Positions 1-8,975 of a DNA stretch of 64,000 nucleotides are shown piece after piece (the stretch's first letter is position 1; each line of letters starts with the position of its first letter). This DNA comes from Sphingobacteriaceae bacterium (lineage in GTDB: Bacteria > Bacteroidota > Bacteroidia > Sphingobacteriales > Sphingobacteriaceae). A model generated the notes under the pieces. It saw only the letters and a list, made by a program, of their open reading frames with translations. It had not been told where the DNA came from and ran no database searches. Location of the stretch: positions 1 through 64,000 of the forward strand of contig CAHJWG010000003.1 in the NCBI GenBank assembly GCA_903642215.1. Direction: 5' to 3'. A program made the position numbers and the translations under genes.

Positions 1-181
1 GTTTGGTTAGCTTGAACTTGTTTCAGTAAAAATAGCAGACCTTGCGTGTTGGATGCCGAAACAAGTTCGGCATGACTGATGCTTCTTTTATCCACCTAAA
101 ATAGAGTTTGGTTAGCTTGAACTTGTTTCAGTAAAAATAGCAGACCTTGCGTGTTGGATGCCGAAACAAGTTCGGCATGAC
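1..181. repeat. Tandem 76-bp repeat with REP-like palindrome
   Basis: Bases 1-76 and 106-181 are identical, with a 29-bp spacer between them. Each copy ends in a perfect 8-bp stem (ATGCCGAA/TTCGGCAT, loop ACAAG) at 53-73 and 158-178. The palindrome resembles a REP-like sequence I associate with Sphingobacteriaceae genomes; that is from memory, not a search. The spacer carries one copy of the dispersed RTRCTTCTTTTAY element at 79-91. The first copy starts at the window edge, so more units may lie to the left. Confidence 0.85.
79..101 (+). repeat. Dispersed RTRCTTCTTTTAY element, single copy
   Basis: The core ATGCTTCTTTTAT lies at 79-91 and is followed by CCACCTAAAA, close to the family inner arm CACCTAAAAA. 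It fills the spacer of the tandem repeat upstream of pyrR. Its function is unknown. Confidence 0.75.
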
Positions 182-200
182 AAACTCAAACCTAAATTCA

Positions 201-231
201 TTTAAGGATTTCAAATAAATTCCTACTTTTG
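201..231 (+). promoter_or_regulatory. Probable promoter of pyrR-pyrB
   Basis: TACTTTTG at 224-231 is a perfect match to the Bacteroidota -7 element TAnnTTTG. TTTA at 201-204, exactly 19 bp upstream, is one base from the -33 element TTTG. Transcription would begin near 238, leaving a leader of only about ten bases before the pyrR start. That leaves no room for a PyrR-responsive attenuator between promoter and gene. Confidence 0.6.
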
Positions 232-247
232 CCCAAATCCACCGCTA

Positions 248-790
248 ATGCAAAATCTTACCCTGCTTGACGGCCCGAAATTTCAAATCACCATTCAACG
301 GCTTTGCAGGCAGTTGATTGAAAACCATAATGATTTCTCCAACTCTGTAATCCTTGGCATACAACCCCGCGGCCCTTTTTTGTCAAAACGAATTGCAGCA
401 GAACTAAAAAGCATTTTGCCACAGGCAGCTATTTTTTCCGGCGATTTGGATATTACTTTTTTTAGGGATGATTTCCGGAGACGGCAAAATCCCTTAGTGC
501 CCAATCAAACTAAAATCGATTTCATCATTGAAGATAAAAAAGTGATTTTAGTAGATGACGTTTTATGGACAGGCCGAACCATTCGTGCCGCAATGGACGC
601 GATGCTGGCATTCGGAAGGCCGCAAAAAGTAGAATTACTGGTTTTGGTAGACCGGCGCTATTCACGCCACTTGCCAATTGAACCGGATTATATCGGCATC
701 CAGGTAGATTCTATCGCTTCCCAAAAAGTAATTGTGAGCTGGAAAGAAGCAGACGAAGCAGATAAAGTAGTTTTGTTATCAGAAAAATAG
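248..790 (+). CDS. pyrR: PyrR-type bifunctional uracil phosphoribosyltransferase/regulator
   Basis: This 180-residue protein belongs to the type I phosphoribosyltransferase family. The PRPP-binding loop is seen at residues 99-111 (VILVDDVLWTGRT), and the PRG motif at 40-42 fits the pyrophosphate-binding region. PyrR proteins convert uracil and PRPP to UMP, and in Firmicutes they also bind pyr mRNA to control attenuation. The gene stops two bases before pyrB, so the two are surely co-transcribed, which supports the pyrimidine assignment over a purine transferase. No obvious PyrR-binding attenuator is seen upstream, so an RNA-binding regulatory role here is inferred from family only. Confidence 0.93.
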   Translation: MQNLTLLDGPKFQITIQRLCRQLIENHNDFSNSVILGIQPRGPFLSKRIAAELKSILPQAAIFSGDLDITFFRDDFRRRQNPLVPNQTKIDFIIEDKKVILVDDVLWTGRTIRAAMDAMLAFGRPQKVELLVLVDRRYSRHLPIEPDYIGIQVDSIASQKVIVSWKEADEADKVVLLSEK

Positions 791-792
791 TA

Positions 793-1728
793 ATGGCCGA
801 TCAGCAAAAACTAAGCTCCAGACATTTATTAGGCATCAAAGACCTCAACCGAAACGATATCGAATTGATCTTTGAAACGGCCACAAATTTTAAAGCAGTT
901 TTAAACCGCCCAATCAAAAAAGTCCCTTCCCTGCGCGATATAACCATTGCCAATATCTTTTTTGAAAACTCTACCCGAACGCGTTTGTCATTCGAGCTGG
1001 CGCAAAAAAGGCTTTCTGCGGATACGGTCAACTTTGCGGCTGCTTCATCCTCCGTTAGCAAAGGCGAAACGCTGATTGATACCGTCAACAACATTTTGGC
1101 CATGAAAGTGGACATGGTGGTGATGCGCCATCCGTATGCCGGTGCCGGTATTTTTCTATCGCGGCACATCAAAGCACAAATTGTAAATGCCGGAGATGGC
1201 GCACACGAACATCCAACGCAGGCTTTGCTGGATGCTTTTTCTATTCGGGAAAAATACGGCGAAGTAAGCGGCAAAAAAGTAGTAATCGTGGGCGATATTT
1301 TACATTCGCGGGTTGCCTTATCTAACATATTATGTTTAAAACAATTAGGCGCAGAAGTAATGGTTTGCGGCCCGACAACGTTGATCCCAAAGTTTATCGG
1401 CTCACTGGGTGTACAGGTGGAACACAATCTTCAAAAAGCCTTAAACTGGTGCGACGTGGCCAACATGCTGCGCATTCAATTGGAACGGCAGGATATTAAA
1501 TATTTTCCGTCACTGCGAGAATACACGATGCTTTACGGATTAAACAAAAAAATTCTCGATTCGCTGGATAAAGAAATTACCGTTATGCATCCAGGGCCGA
1601 TCAATCGCGGCGTGGAAATTACCAGCGACGTAGCCGACAGCAAGCAATCCATTATTTTAGATCAGGTAGAAAATGGCGTTGCGGTACGGATGGCGGTTTT
1701 GTATTTGCTGGCCGGACAAATGTCCTGA
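793..1728 (+). CDS. pyrB: Aspartate carbamoyltransferase catalytic subunit
   Basis: This 311-residue protein catalyses carbamoyl phosphate plus aspartate to N-carbamoyl-aspartate, the committed step of pyrimidine synthesis. The carbamoyl-phosphate loop STRTR is at residues 60-64. The mobile loop Ser/Lys is in SVSKGE near 87-92. HPTQALLD is near 140-147, and the aspartate-domain motif HPGPINRG is at 266-273. The length is typical for a catalytic chain. No pyrI regulatory chain is nearby, so this is probably the unregulated trimer type associated with pyrR. It is the last gene of the pair; the next gene starts 134 bp downstream. Confidence 0.97.
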   Translation: MADQQKLSSRHLLGIKDLNRNDIELIFETATNFKAVLNRPIKKVPSLRDITIANIFFENSTRTRLSFELAQKRLSADTVNFAAASSSVSKGETLIDTVNNILAMKVDMVVMRHPYAGAGIFLSRHIKAQIVNAGDGAHEHPTQALLDAFSIREKYGEVSGKKVVIVGDILHSRVALSNILCLKQLGAEVMVCGPTTLIPKFIGSLGVQVEHNLQKALNWCDVANMLRIQLERQDIKYFPSLREYTMLYGLNKKILDSLDKEITVMHPGPINRGVEITSDVADSKQSIILDQVENGVAVRMAVLYLLAGQMS

Positions 1729-1862
1729 GCAATTATTTTTAAATCGGCAATACTGCTTAACTTTAATCTCACGTTACCCGTATGTTTAATGCATCAGCAA
1801 ATTTTTTGCGCGGTTATTATCTTTAAGGTCTTTAATTTAGCGCCATCGTTTTTTAATTAATT

Positions 1863-4800
1863 ATGATCAAAGCACTATACGTTTCTATTTCGCTGCTTCT
1901 TTTAACCATACTTTCTTCTCACGCACAACAAACTGCTTATTTTAACTTATACCGAAACTACAATGCGGCGATGGAATTGCTGGATAAAGGCAAGTACGTA
2001 GCTGCTGCAGAGCAGTTTAGGTTAGTAGAAAAACCAAGAAATAAAACCGGCAATCAACCCGTTTTTGAATCGGAAACTTCTTTACTGAAAGAAAATTCTT
2101 ATTATTTTGAAGCTGTTTGCGCTTTAAACCTGGGAAATGATGATGCGGAAAGCATGTTTTTGCGTTTTATTAAGGAACATCCGGAAAATCCGCTGGCAAA
2201 AGTAGCCTACTTTCAAATTGGGAAATCGTACTTTAAACAGGAAAAATATCAGGATGCTTTAACCTGGTTTGAGAAAGTGCAGGCTGCAGAACTCACCGGA
2301 AAAGAAAACGCAGAATATAAATTTGATAAAGGTTATGCTTATTTTGAACTGAAGGATTACAAAAATGCACAACTAATTTTTAGTGATCTAAAAGATCGGA
2401 AAACGCCTTATTCCGAGGATGCCACTTATTATTTTGCCTACATCGCGTATTTAAATAAGGATTATCATTTAGCACTGCTCAACTTTGAAAAGCTAAAAAA
2501 TTCTAAAAAGTACGAAGCCAGTTATCCGTATTATATCACGGCGGTTTATTATCTGGATAAACGGTATGACGATGTAATTGCTTACGCCGTGCCGATCATC
2601 AACAGTACGAAACAGGCAAACGAAACGGAAATGCTGCGGATTATCGCTGCTTCCTATTTTGCAAAAATCGACTATCCGGATGCCTTAAAATACTACGAAC
2701 GTTTCCAGGCAGGCGATCAAAATAAAACCCAGAACAATCAGGATAGCTACCAAATGGGTTATGCTTATTTTAAGACAGGAAATAATCCGCGTGCCATCCG
2801 CGAACTGGAAAAACTGATTGATAAAACAGATTCTTACAGCCAGAGCGGAAATTATACTTTAGGTAATGTTTTCCTGAAAGTGAATAACAAGCAAAGTGCC
2901 CGGAATGCTTTCCAGGTGGCATCAAAATTAGATTTTGACCGAGCTTTGCAGGAAGATGCACTTTATCAGTATGCCAAACTTTCTTACGAACTGCAGTTTA
3001 ACAACCAGGCACTGGATGCCATCCGTTTATATCTCAAAAATTATCCGCGATCAGCCAAAACCAACGATGCCAAAGTTTTATTAGGTGAGATTTTACTTTC
3101 TACCAGTAATTACAAAGAAGCGGTTGATATTTTAGAATCGGTAACCAACAAAAATGAGGCGGCAAAAGAAGCATATCAAAAAGTAACTTATTATCGCGGT
3201 TTGCAGTTTTATAATGAACGTGCTTTTGAAAACGCCATCGGTATCTTTTTACGATCCTTAAAAGATCCGGTTGATGACCGGATTGAAGCGTTAACTACCT
3301 ACTGGATGGCCGAATCCATGTATGAAGTCCGCAAATACGATGAATCTGTAGAGAACTTTGAGAAGTTTGAAAATATGCCCGGCGCAAAAAAAACAAGCGT
3401 TTACAACTATGCTAATTACGCTTTGGGCTATGCTGCTTTCGGTGATGAAAAATACCAGAAAGCGGCGAACAATTTTGAACAGTTTATCCAGGGCAGCGAG
3501 CGCGATAAAAATACGGTAAACGATGCCGTGCTTCGTTTAGGCGATAGTTATTTTGTGCTGAAGAATTACGGTCGCGCAAATGAATACTATAACCGAATTT
3601 TATCTCAACATGCTAAAGGCGAAGATTATGCTTTGTTTCAACGCGGCATGATCCAGGGTTTGCAGGGACAATTGGATACAAAAATCAGCACATTGCAAAG
3701 TTTGTTAAATCAGTACCCTACTTCGGATTATGCGGATGATGCCAGTTTTGAAATGGCTTATACGTATTTCCTCAAAAATAATGGCGATCAGTCGCGGAAT
3801 GATTTAACCGCCATGATCCAGAAATATCCGCAAAGCAGTTATGTGCCGCGCGCTTTGGTTACAATTGGTTTGATCGATTACAACGCCAATCAGGATGAGC
3901 CGGCACTGGAAGCTTTTAAACGCGTGGTAAAAGATTATCCTTCCACGGATGAAGCCAAGCAATCACTTAAACAAATCGAGAAAATTTATACCGATAACGG
4001 CGATGCCAAAACCTTTATCGATTACGCCGCAACTACGCCGATCGGCAATTACAGTTCTGCGCAGCAGGATAATCTGATGTTTACGGCGGCTAACAATTTG
4101 TATTCCCGCGGAGATTATAATGGTGCTGTAAATGCTGCAAACGCCTATTTCGATAAATTTTCCAAGCCGATCAACGATAAAGAAGCACACTTTTTAAGGG
4201 CAGAAAGCTATGTAAAGTTAGGTAAACCGGAAGAAGCGGTTGCAGATTACAATTATATTTTGAACGACTGGACAAGCGTTTATACCGAGAAATCGCTCAT
4301 CAGCATGTCTAACATTTATCTGCGGCAAAAGAAGTATAACGAAGCGGTTGTGTTTTTGAAACATCTGGAAACCAATTCTGAATATAAAGCTGATTACAGC
4401 TTTGCGATCAATAATTTACTGCTGTCGTACTCGGAAATGCAGATGCCGGACGAATCGTTAAAATACGCGGCTTTGGTTCGCACCAACGAAAAATCATCCG
4501 AAGAAGATAAATACAAAACGGGTTTGTATGCCGGCAAAGCTTATCTTCTAAAAGGTGATACTACCAATGCCAGCAAAGAATTTAATTACGTGGTTGCCAA
4601 TACCAAAACGGTTGCTGCTGCCGAAGCAAAATACAACGTGGCAAATTTGGAGTATTTGCGCCGTAATTACAAAACATCGCAAAAAACATGTTTCGAGCTG
4701 ATTAATAAATTAGGCGATTATGATTACTGGGTTACTAAAACATTTGTTTTGCTGGCCGATAATTATGTTGCGTTGAAAGACGTTTTCCAGGCTAAAAGTA

Positions 4801-4910
4801 CATTACAAAGCGTAATTGAAAACTACAAAGGGAAAGACGAAATTTTGCCCGAAGCCAAAGCAAAACTGGAAAAATTGAATAACCAAACAAATACCAAGAA
4901 AGAGAACTAA
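1863..4910 (+). CDS. Large secreted tetratricopeptide-repeat protein
   Basis: This 1015-residue protein starts with a signal peptide ending at HAQQ near residue 21. Nearly all the rest is a chain of TPR-like helical pairs, recognisable by repeated patterns such as ALTWFEKVQ, AYFELKDYKNA and PQSSYVPRALVTIG. It is probably periplasmic or tethered to the outer membrane and acts as a protein-protein scaffold. It begins the envelope operon: the beta-barrel gene follows three bases after its stop, and the SPOR, ExbB, ExbD and TonB-like genes continue. I infer a role in a Tol/TonB-like trans-envelope complex from that order; the exact partner is unknown. Confidence 0.85.
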   Translation: MIKALYVSISLLLLTILSSHAQQTAYFNLYRNYNAAMELLDKGKYVAAAEQFRLVEKPRNKTGNQPVFESETSLLKENSYYFEAVCALNLGNDDAESMFLRFIKEHPENPLAKVAYFQIGKSYFKQEKYQDALTWFEKVQAAELTGKENAEYKFDKGYAYFELKDYKNAQLIFSDLKDRKTPYSEDATYYFAYIAYLNKDYHLALLNFEKLKNSKKYEASYPYYITAVYYLDKRYDDVIAYAVPIINSTKQANETEMLRIIAASYFAKIDYPDALKYYERFQAGDQNKTQNNQDSYQMGYAYFKTGNNPRAIRELEKLIDKTDSYSQSGNYTLGNVFLKVNNKQSARNAFQVASKLDFDRALQEDALYQYAKLSYELQFNNQALDAIRLYLKNYPRSAKTNDAKVLLGEILLSTSNYKEAVDILESVTNKNEAAKEAYQKVTYYRGLQFYNERAFENAIGIFLRSLKDPVDDRIEALTTYWMAESMYEVRKYDESVENFEKFENMPGAKKTSVYNYANYALGYAAFGDEKYQKAANNFEQFIQGSERDKNTVNDAVLRLGDSYFVLKNYGRANEYYNRILSQHAKGEDYALFQRGMIQGLQGQLDTKISTLQSLLNQYPTSDYADDASFEMAYTYFLKNNGDQSRNDLTAMIQKYPQSSYVPRALVTIGLIDYNANQDEPALEAFKRVVKDYPSTDEAKQSLKQIEKIYTDNGDAKTFIDYAATTPIGNYSSAQQDNLMFTAANNLYSRGDYNGAVNAANAYFDKFSKPINDKEAHFLRAESYVKLGKPEEAVADYNYILNDWTSVYTEKSLISMSNIYLRQKKYNEAVVFLKHLETNSEYKADYSFAINNLLLSYSEMQMPDESLKYAALVRTNEKSSEEDKYKTGLYAGKAYLLKGDTTNASKEFNYVVANTKTVAAAEAKYNVANLEYLRRNYKTSQKTCFELINKLGDYDYWVTKTFVLLADNYVALKDVFQAKSTLQSVIENYKGKDEILPEAKAKLEKLNNQTNTKKEN

Positions 4911-4913
4911 GCA

Positions 4914-6713
4914 ATGAAGTTAAAATATATATTTACGGTTTTGCTGTTTGGCCTGCTGTTTTTTGTGTTTCCCGGATTTGCACAACAAAAACCGGCACAG
5001 AAAAAAACTACGACTTCAACCAAAAAAATACCTGTTAAAACGGTAACATCCACCAAAAAAAGTACGGTAAAAACAGTATCGGATACCACCAAAAAAACTG
5101 GAAATAAAACTGCTAAACAACCTGCACCGCAGCAAAGCTTAAATGAAGAAATTGTAGTAACCAGTGCTTATAAACCGGTTTTGGCAGATGCGGTAAAAAT
5201 TAGGCGTAACCCGAACCTGGACGACAGGCAGGATTTTAAACCGTCGTTTTCCTACACTAACCTGCTGGATAAACGTTTGGATAACAACACCGGCATCCGC
5301 CCTTTGGATGCAATGCAAATACCGAAAACGGCAAATGATACCTTGTACAATAATTACGCAAAGGCCGGGATTGGTAATTTAAATACTACTTTCGGAGAGT
5401 TGTACCTAAATAATGGCCGCGACCAGGCTTTGCAATATGGCGGTTTTGCCAAACATTTTTCGCAGCAGGGAAATTTGCCTAAACAAAAAGCAAGCCGGCA
5501 GGAACTTGGTGTTTTTGGTAAAAGTGTGGGCGAGAATAACAGCGTGAGCGGCCACATTAATTATACACGCCGCAATAATTATTTTTACGGATTTGATCAG
5601 GATAACCCGCCAACAAACCTAATCCCGGGCAAGCAACATTTTAATACGATTGAAGGCGAAGCAGAAATTGCCAAGAATTATAAAGACGTTGAGAACGACT
5701 TCGTTTATGCAGCAAAAATCAACGGTTATATTTTTAATAATGCTTACAAGGCTAAAGAAAATAATATTTTAATTAGTGTTTCGCTTAATCAAACCATCAA
5801 ACAATTTTATGCAGGATTAAATGCTTCGTTGGATGCGGGAAGCACGAAAGACAGTTTGTATAACGTGAGCAACAATATTTTGCGTGCAAATCCTTACCTG
5901 AAACTACAGGGCGAAAATTATAAAATTGATGCAGGTGTAAATTTAGTTTCAGAATTTGGCAGTAAAAGCAGCCTGCGTTTATTTCCGGCAGCAAAAATTG
6001 AGTTTCAGGTAATCCCAAAATACGTTCGGATTTTTGGCGAATTGCGCGGCGACATTGATAAAACCCTGCTTCGTAATTTAACAGAAAGCAACCCTTTCCT
6101 GGATCAGAATATTGATATCAGAAATTCTATTAACCGTTTAACCATCAGCGCAGGTTTAAAAGGAACGATCGCGCCGGGCTTAGGTTTTAAAGCTGCTTTT
6201 ATCCGCCAAAGTATAACCGGTTTGCCCCTGTTTGTAAACAACTTTAATTTTAGCAGAGGCCAGAATAAATTTATCGTGATTTACGATGGCGGCAAATCAA
6301 CGGTAACCGGTTTTAACGGTGATCTTGATTTTAAAGCCTCAGAAACATTAGACATTTTTGGCAAGCTGGAATACCGCAAATATTCATTGGCTACAGAAGC
6401 AGAAGCCTGGAATTTACCAACTACAAAATTTACTGCCGGAACAAATATCCACCTTAATAAAAAAATCAACATTAACGGATCTTTACTGATTCGAGGCGAA
6501 ACAAACGACCGGATTTTTACTTCTGCAACAGCTTTTCAGGTATTTTCTTTGCCTGCCTTTGCTGATTTAAGCGGTGGTGTAGATTATAAAGTATCCAAAC
6601 GCATCTCGGTTTTCGTACAAGCCAATAATTTACTGAGCAATAAATACCAAACTTATCTTTATTATCCCGCAAACGGTTTTAATATATTTGGTGGTTTAAG
6701 TGTTGGTTTTTGA
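4914..6713 (+). CDS. Outer-membrane beta-barrel protein, TonB-dependent-receptor-like
   Basis: This 599-residue protein has a signal peptide ending at FAQQ (residues 1-25). A low-complexity Lys/Thr-rich segment follows (about 26-75), then the short conserved-looking stretch EEIVVTSAYKPVLADAVKI near 79-97. The rest alternates as amphipathic beta strands and ends in Phe (GGLSVGF), as outer-membrane barrels do. It is shorter than SusC-type receptors and no full plug domain is evident, so substrate import through TonB is doubtful. It lies three bases after the TPR gene and ahead of the exbB-exbD-tonB-like genes, so it is probably their outer-membrane partner. The Lys-rich stretch could bind peptidoglycan or polyanions, but that is a guess. 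Confidence 0.8.
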   Translation: MKLKYIFTVLLFGLLFFVFPGFAQQKPAQKKTTTSTKKIPVKTVTSTKKSTVKTVSDTTKKTGNKTAKQPAPQQSLNEEIVVTSAYKPVLADAVKIRRNPNLDDRQDFKPSFSYTNLLDKRLDNNTGIRPLDAMQIPKTANDTLYNNYAKAGIGNLNTTFGELYLNNGRDQALQYGGFAKHFSQQGNLPKQKASRQELGVFGKSVGENNSVSGHINYTRRNNYFYGFDQDNPPTNLIPGKQHFNTIEGEAEIAKNYKDVENDFVYAAKINGYIFNNAYKAKENNILISVSLNQTIKQFYAGLNASLDAGSTKDSLYNVSNNILRANPYLKLQGENYKIDAGVNLVSEFGSKSSLRLFPAAKIEFQVIPKYVRIFGELRGDIDKTLLRNLTESNPFLDQNIDIRNSINRLTISAGLKGTIAPGLGFKAAFIRQSITGLPLFVNNFNFSRGQNKFIVIYDGGKSTVTGFNGDLDFKASETLDIFGKLEYRKYSLATEAEAWNLPTTKFTAGTNIHLNKKININGSLLIRGETNDRIFTSATAFQVFSLPAFADLSGGVDYKVSKRISVFVQANNLLSNKYQTYLYYPANGFNIFGGLSVGF

Positions 6714-6754
6714 TCGATTTTGATGTTTTTAAATTTACCCTTATTTTTAACCTG

Positions 6755-7873
6755 ATGGATGTAGCGGCTTATATTAAAGAACTGCTTTACCGTGAGCAGG
6801 TGGTTTATGTGCCTGGTTTGGGTACGTTTTCTACTAAAAAAACGGCCGGCACTTACAACCAGGAGCAGCAAAAATTTTATCCGCCTAAAAACAGTATCGA
6901 TTTTACAGCTGATGAAAAAACGGATCAGGCACTGGAAAACTACATCAGCGAACAGAAAAATATTTCCCTGCAAGCCGCAAAATACTTTATTGAGAAGTTT
7001 GCTGATCAGCTGAAAAAAGATTCTGCCGCAATAAATTTGCCGGTAAACGAAGTATTATTTCCTCCGGGAGATGAGTTATCGCCGGAAACACAAAAACCGG
7101 ATACTGCTTTTAATGAGGAAAATTTTGGTTTGCCGCCGGTTAATCTCACTACAATCAGATCGAAAAATAATGAAGAGGAAGTTGTTAGCAAACATGATTA
7201 CGTAGAAAATTTTTACCGCGAGTTTTCCAAAAATTTACCGGAAGAACCTGTAGAAACAAAGCCTAAAAAAAGTACAGGTTTGTGGGCTGCGGCAGCGGCA
7301 CTTTTAATTTTATGTTTTGCCGGGATCTATGCTTTATACACTTATCACCCGGATTTATTCAGCAGGTTCAGGCCGCAGGAAAAACAGCTTCCTACTATAA
7401 TCCGGGAACCAAAACCGGATTCGGCCAGTAAAGTTGTTGTAGAAAAATTAACAGTTAAAGATACGGTGGCAACAAAACCTGCTGAAACTACGCCTGCTGC
7501 CGATACAACCGCTGCGCAGTCGAAAATGGTAGCGACGGTACCAAAACCGGTTAAAAAAATCAGGCCGGAACCAGTTATTACGGTTCCGCCGGCAACAGCC
7601 GCAATTACTGCTGCGGATCCGGATATCGTAGAGAAATCTCAATACGAGATAATTGGTGCCGCATTTAAAACGTTAAAAGGAGCAAAAACATTTTTAAATC
7701 AGTTGAAATCAAAAGGAATGCACAGTCCTAAAATATTAAGAAGCACAGCCGGAAAATCTATGCTGATCACTTTCGGCTCTTTCCCGGACAAAGAATCCGC
7801 GCAGGCCGCGTTAGAGAAAATACGCGCAAAAGATGTTCATTCAGAAGCTTATATACAACACTACAATAAATGA
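6755..7873 (+). CDS. HU-domain/SPOR-domain membrane protein
   Basis: I place the start at the ATG at 6755, giving about 372 residues, because MDVAAYIKELLYREQVVYVPGLGTF is the recognised beginning of the bacterial HU-like (CCDC81-type) domain. The longer frame from 6710 overlaps the previous gene and adds nothing conserved. The HU-like domain covers about residues 1-75. A single membrane helix lies at about 175-197 (LWAAAAALLILCFAGIY), followed by a Pro/Thr-rich periplasmic linker and a C-terminal SPOR domain at about 293-370. SPOR domains bind denuded peptidoglycan at division sites. The next gene, exbB-like, overlaps its stop by four bases, so translation is coupled. It probably links the cell wall to the ExbBD-type motor. 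Confidence 0.85.
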   Translation: MDVAAYIKELLYREQVVYVPGLGTFSTKKTAGTYNQEQQKFYPPKNSIDFTADEKTDQALENYISEQKNISLQAAKYFIEKFADQLKKDSAAINLPVNEVLFPPGDELSPETQKPDTAFNEENFGLPPVNLTTIRSKNNEEEVVSKHDYVENFYREFSKNLPEEPVETKPKKSTGLWAAAAALLILCFAGIYALYTYHPDLFSRFRPQEKQLPTIIREPKPDSASKVVVEKLTVKDTVATKPAETTPAADTTAAQSKMVATVPKPVKKIRPEPVITVPPATAAITAADPDIVEKSQYEIIGAAFKTLKGAKTFLNQLKSKGMHSPKILRSTAGKSMLITFGSFPDKESAQAALEKIRAKDVHSEAYIQHYNK

Positions 7874-8580
7874 TTTCATTATTTTTACAGGTAACCGATA
7901 CGGCAGCAAGAGCTGTTGATACTTTAAACAGGGCAGTACAACCCGGTGCCGCACAACCTCACGAACTCCGTTTTGGCGATTTGCTGGTGAAAGGCGGCTG
8001 GGTAATGGTGCCGATCGGTATTTTGGCCGTGCTGGGTTTGGTTATATTTTTTGAACGGTTTTTTACCATCCGGAAAGCAGGCATAAACGAAGCAGCGTTA
8101 ATGTCGCAGGTAAAATCAAACGTTAGTTCCGGCAAGCTGGATTCGGCCATTGCCATTTGCCGTAACAGCAACTCGCCGCTTGGCCGCATGCTGCAAAAAG
8201 GTTTGATGCGGATTGGCCGCCCGATTAAAGATATTGAAAGTGCCATCGAAAATATTGGCCGGTTAGAAGTTTCCCGGTTAGAAAAAAACATCGGCATTTT
8301 AGGGATTGTAGCCGGTATTGCGCCGATGTTTGGTTTTTTGGGAACGATTGCCGGTGTAATCAAGATTTTCTACGATATTTCTCAAACGGATAACATCAGC
8401 ATGGGCGTAATTTCCGGTGGTTTATATGTTAAAATGGTAACTTCTGCAGCAGGATTACTGGTTGGGATTGTTGCTTTCGTTGGTTACAACATCCTTCAAA
8501 TGATGGTTGATAAAGTAATTTTGAAGCTGGAAACCGACTCGGTTGAGTTTATAGATTTATTAGAAGAACCCAGCAAATGA
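7870..8580 (+). CDS. exbB: MotA/TolQ/ExbB proton-channel family protein
   Basis: This 236-residue inner-membrane protein has three membrane helices: about 43-62 (GGWVMVPIGILAVLGLVIFF), about 143-165 (GIVAGIAPMFGFLGTIAGV) and about 190-215. The second contains the GFLGTIAGV signature of the family. With ExbD it forms a proton-driven stator that energises TonB/Tol partners. The start overlaps the previous stop (ATGA), and the exbD start overlaps its own stop the same way, so HU-SPOR, ExbB and ExbD are translationally coupled. It could equally be called TolQ. The TonB-like third gene rather than a TolA/TolB set favours ExbB. Confidence 0.92.
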   Translation: MISLFLQVTDTAARAVDTLNRAVQPGAAQPHELRFGDLLVKGGWVMVPIGILAVLGLVIFFERFFTIRKAGINEAALMSQVKSNVSSGKLDSAIAICRNSNSPLGRMLQKGLMRIGRPIKDIESAIENIGRLEVSRLEKNIGILGIVAGIAPMFGFLGTIAGVIKIFYDISQTDNISMGVISGGLYVKMVTSAAGLLVGIVAFVGYNILQMMVDKVILKLETDSVEFIDLLEEPSK

Positions 8581-8975
8581 ATTTAAGGAAACGACATCTC
8601 CGCGCGCATGCAGAAGTAAATACTTCGGCCATGAACGATATTATGTTTTTTTTGCTGTTGTTTTTCCTGATTGCTTCTACGGTAACCAATCCGAACGTGA
8701 TTAAATTGATGCTGCCAAAATCTTCCTCCGGACAAGCAGTTTCCAAAAAAACCATAACCGTTTCTATCACCAAGGATCTTAGATATTACGTTGATAAAAA
8801 GGAAGTTCCGGTAGAAAATTTATCGGCAACGCTTCAATCCTACAAAAAATTAGCCACAGAACTAACCATAGTTTTGTACGTTGATAAAACCGTAGCAATA
8901 CAGGATGTAGTGGAGGTGATGGACACATCGCAAAAACTGAATATCAAATTAGTGCTGGCCACAGAACCTAAATAA
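8577..8975 (+). CDS. exbD: ExbD/TolR family biopolymer transport protein
   Basis: This 132-residue protein has one N-terminal membrane helix at about 21-39. The proton-carrying Asp of the family is at residue 21, at the start of the helix (MNDIMFFLLLFFLIAST). The C-terminal part is a periplasmic domain with the usual IVLYVDKTVAIQDVVEVMD pattern. It pairs with the ExbB encoded just upstream, with a four-base overlap, and precedes the TonB-like gene, which starts inside its stop codon. It has the standard length for ExbD. Assignment as ExbD rather than TolR follows the neighbours. Confidence 0.93.
   Translation: MNLRKRHLRAHAEVNTSAMNDIMFFLLLFFLIASTVTNPNVIKLMLPKSSSGQAVSKKTITVSITKDLRYYVDKKEVPVENLSATLQSYKKLATELTIVLYVDKTVAIQDVVEVMDTSQKLNIKLVLATEPK

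Noticed and set aside
248-790. PyrR attenuator upstream of pyrR
   Set aside because: The predicted start site leaves about ten leader bases and no anti-antiterminator hairpin; the only nearby hairpins belong to the REP-like repeat.
801-1427. 208-residue antisense frame across pyrB
   Set aside because: It is a shadow of a well-conserved gene with no independent support.
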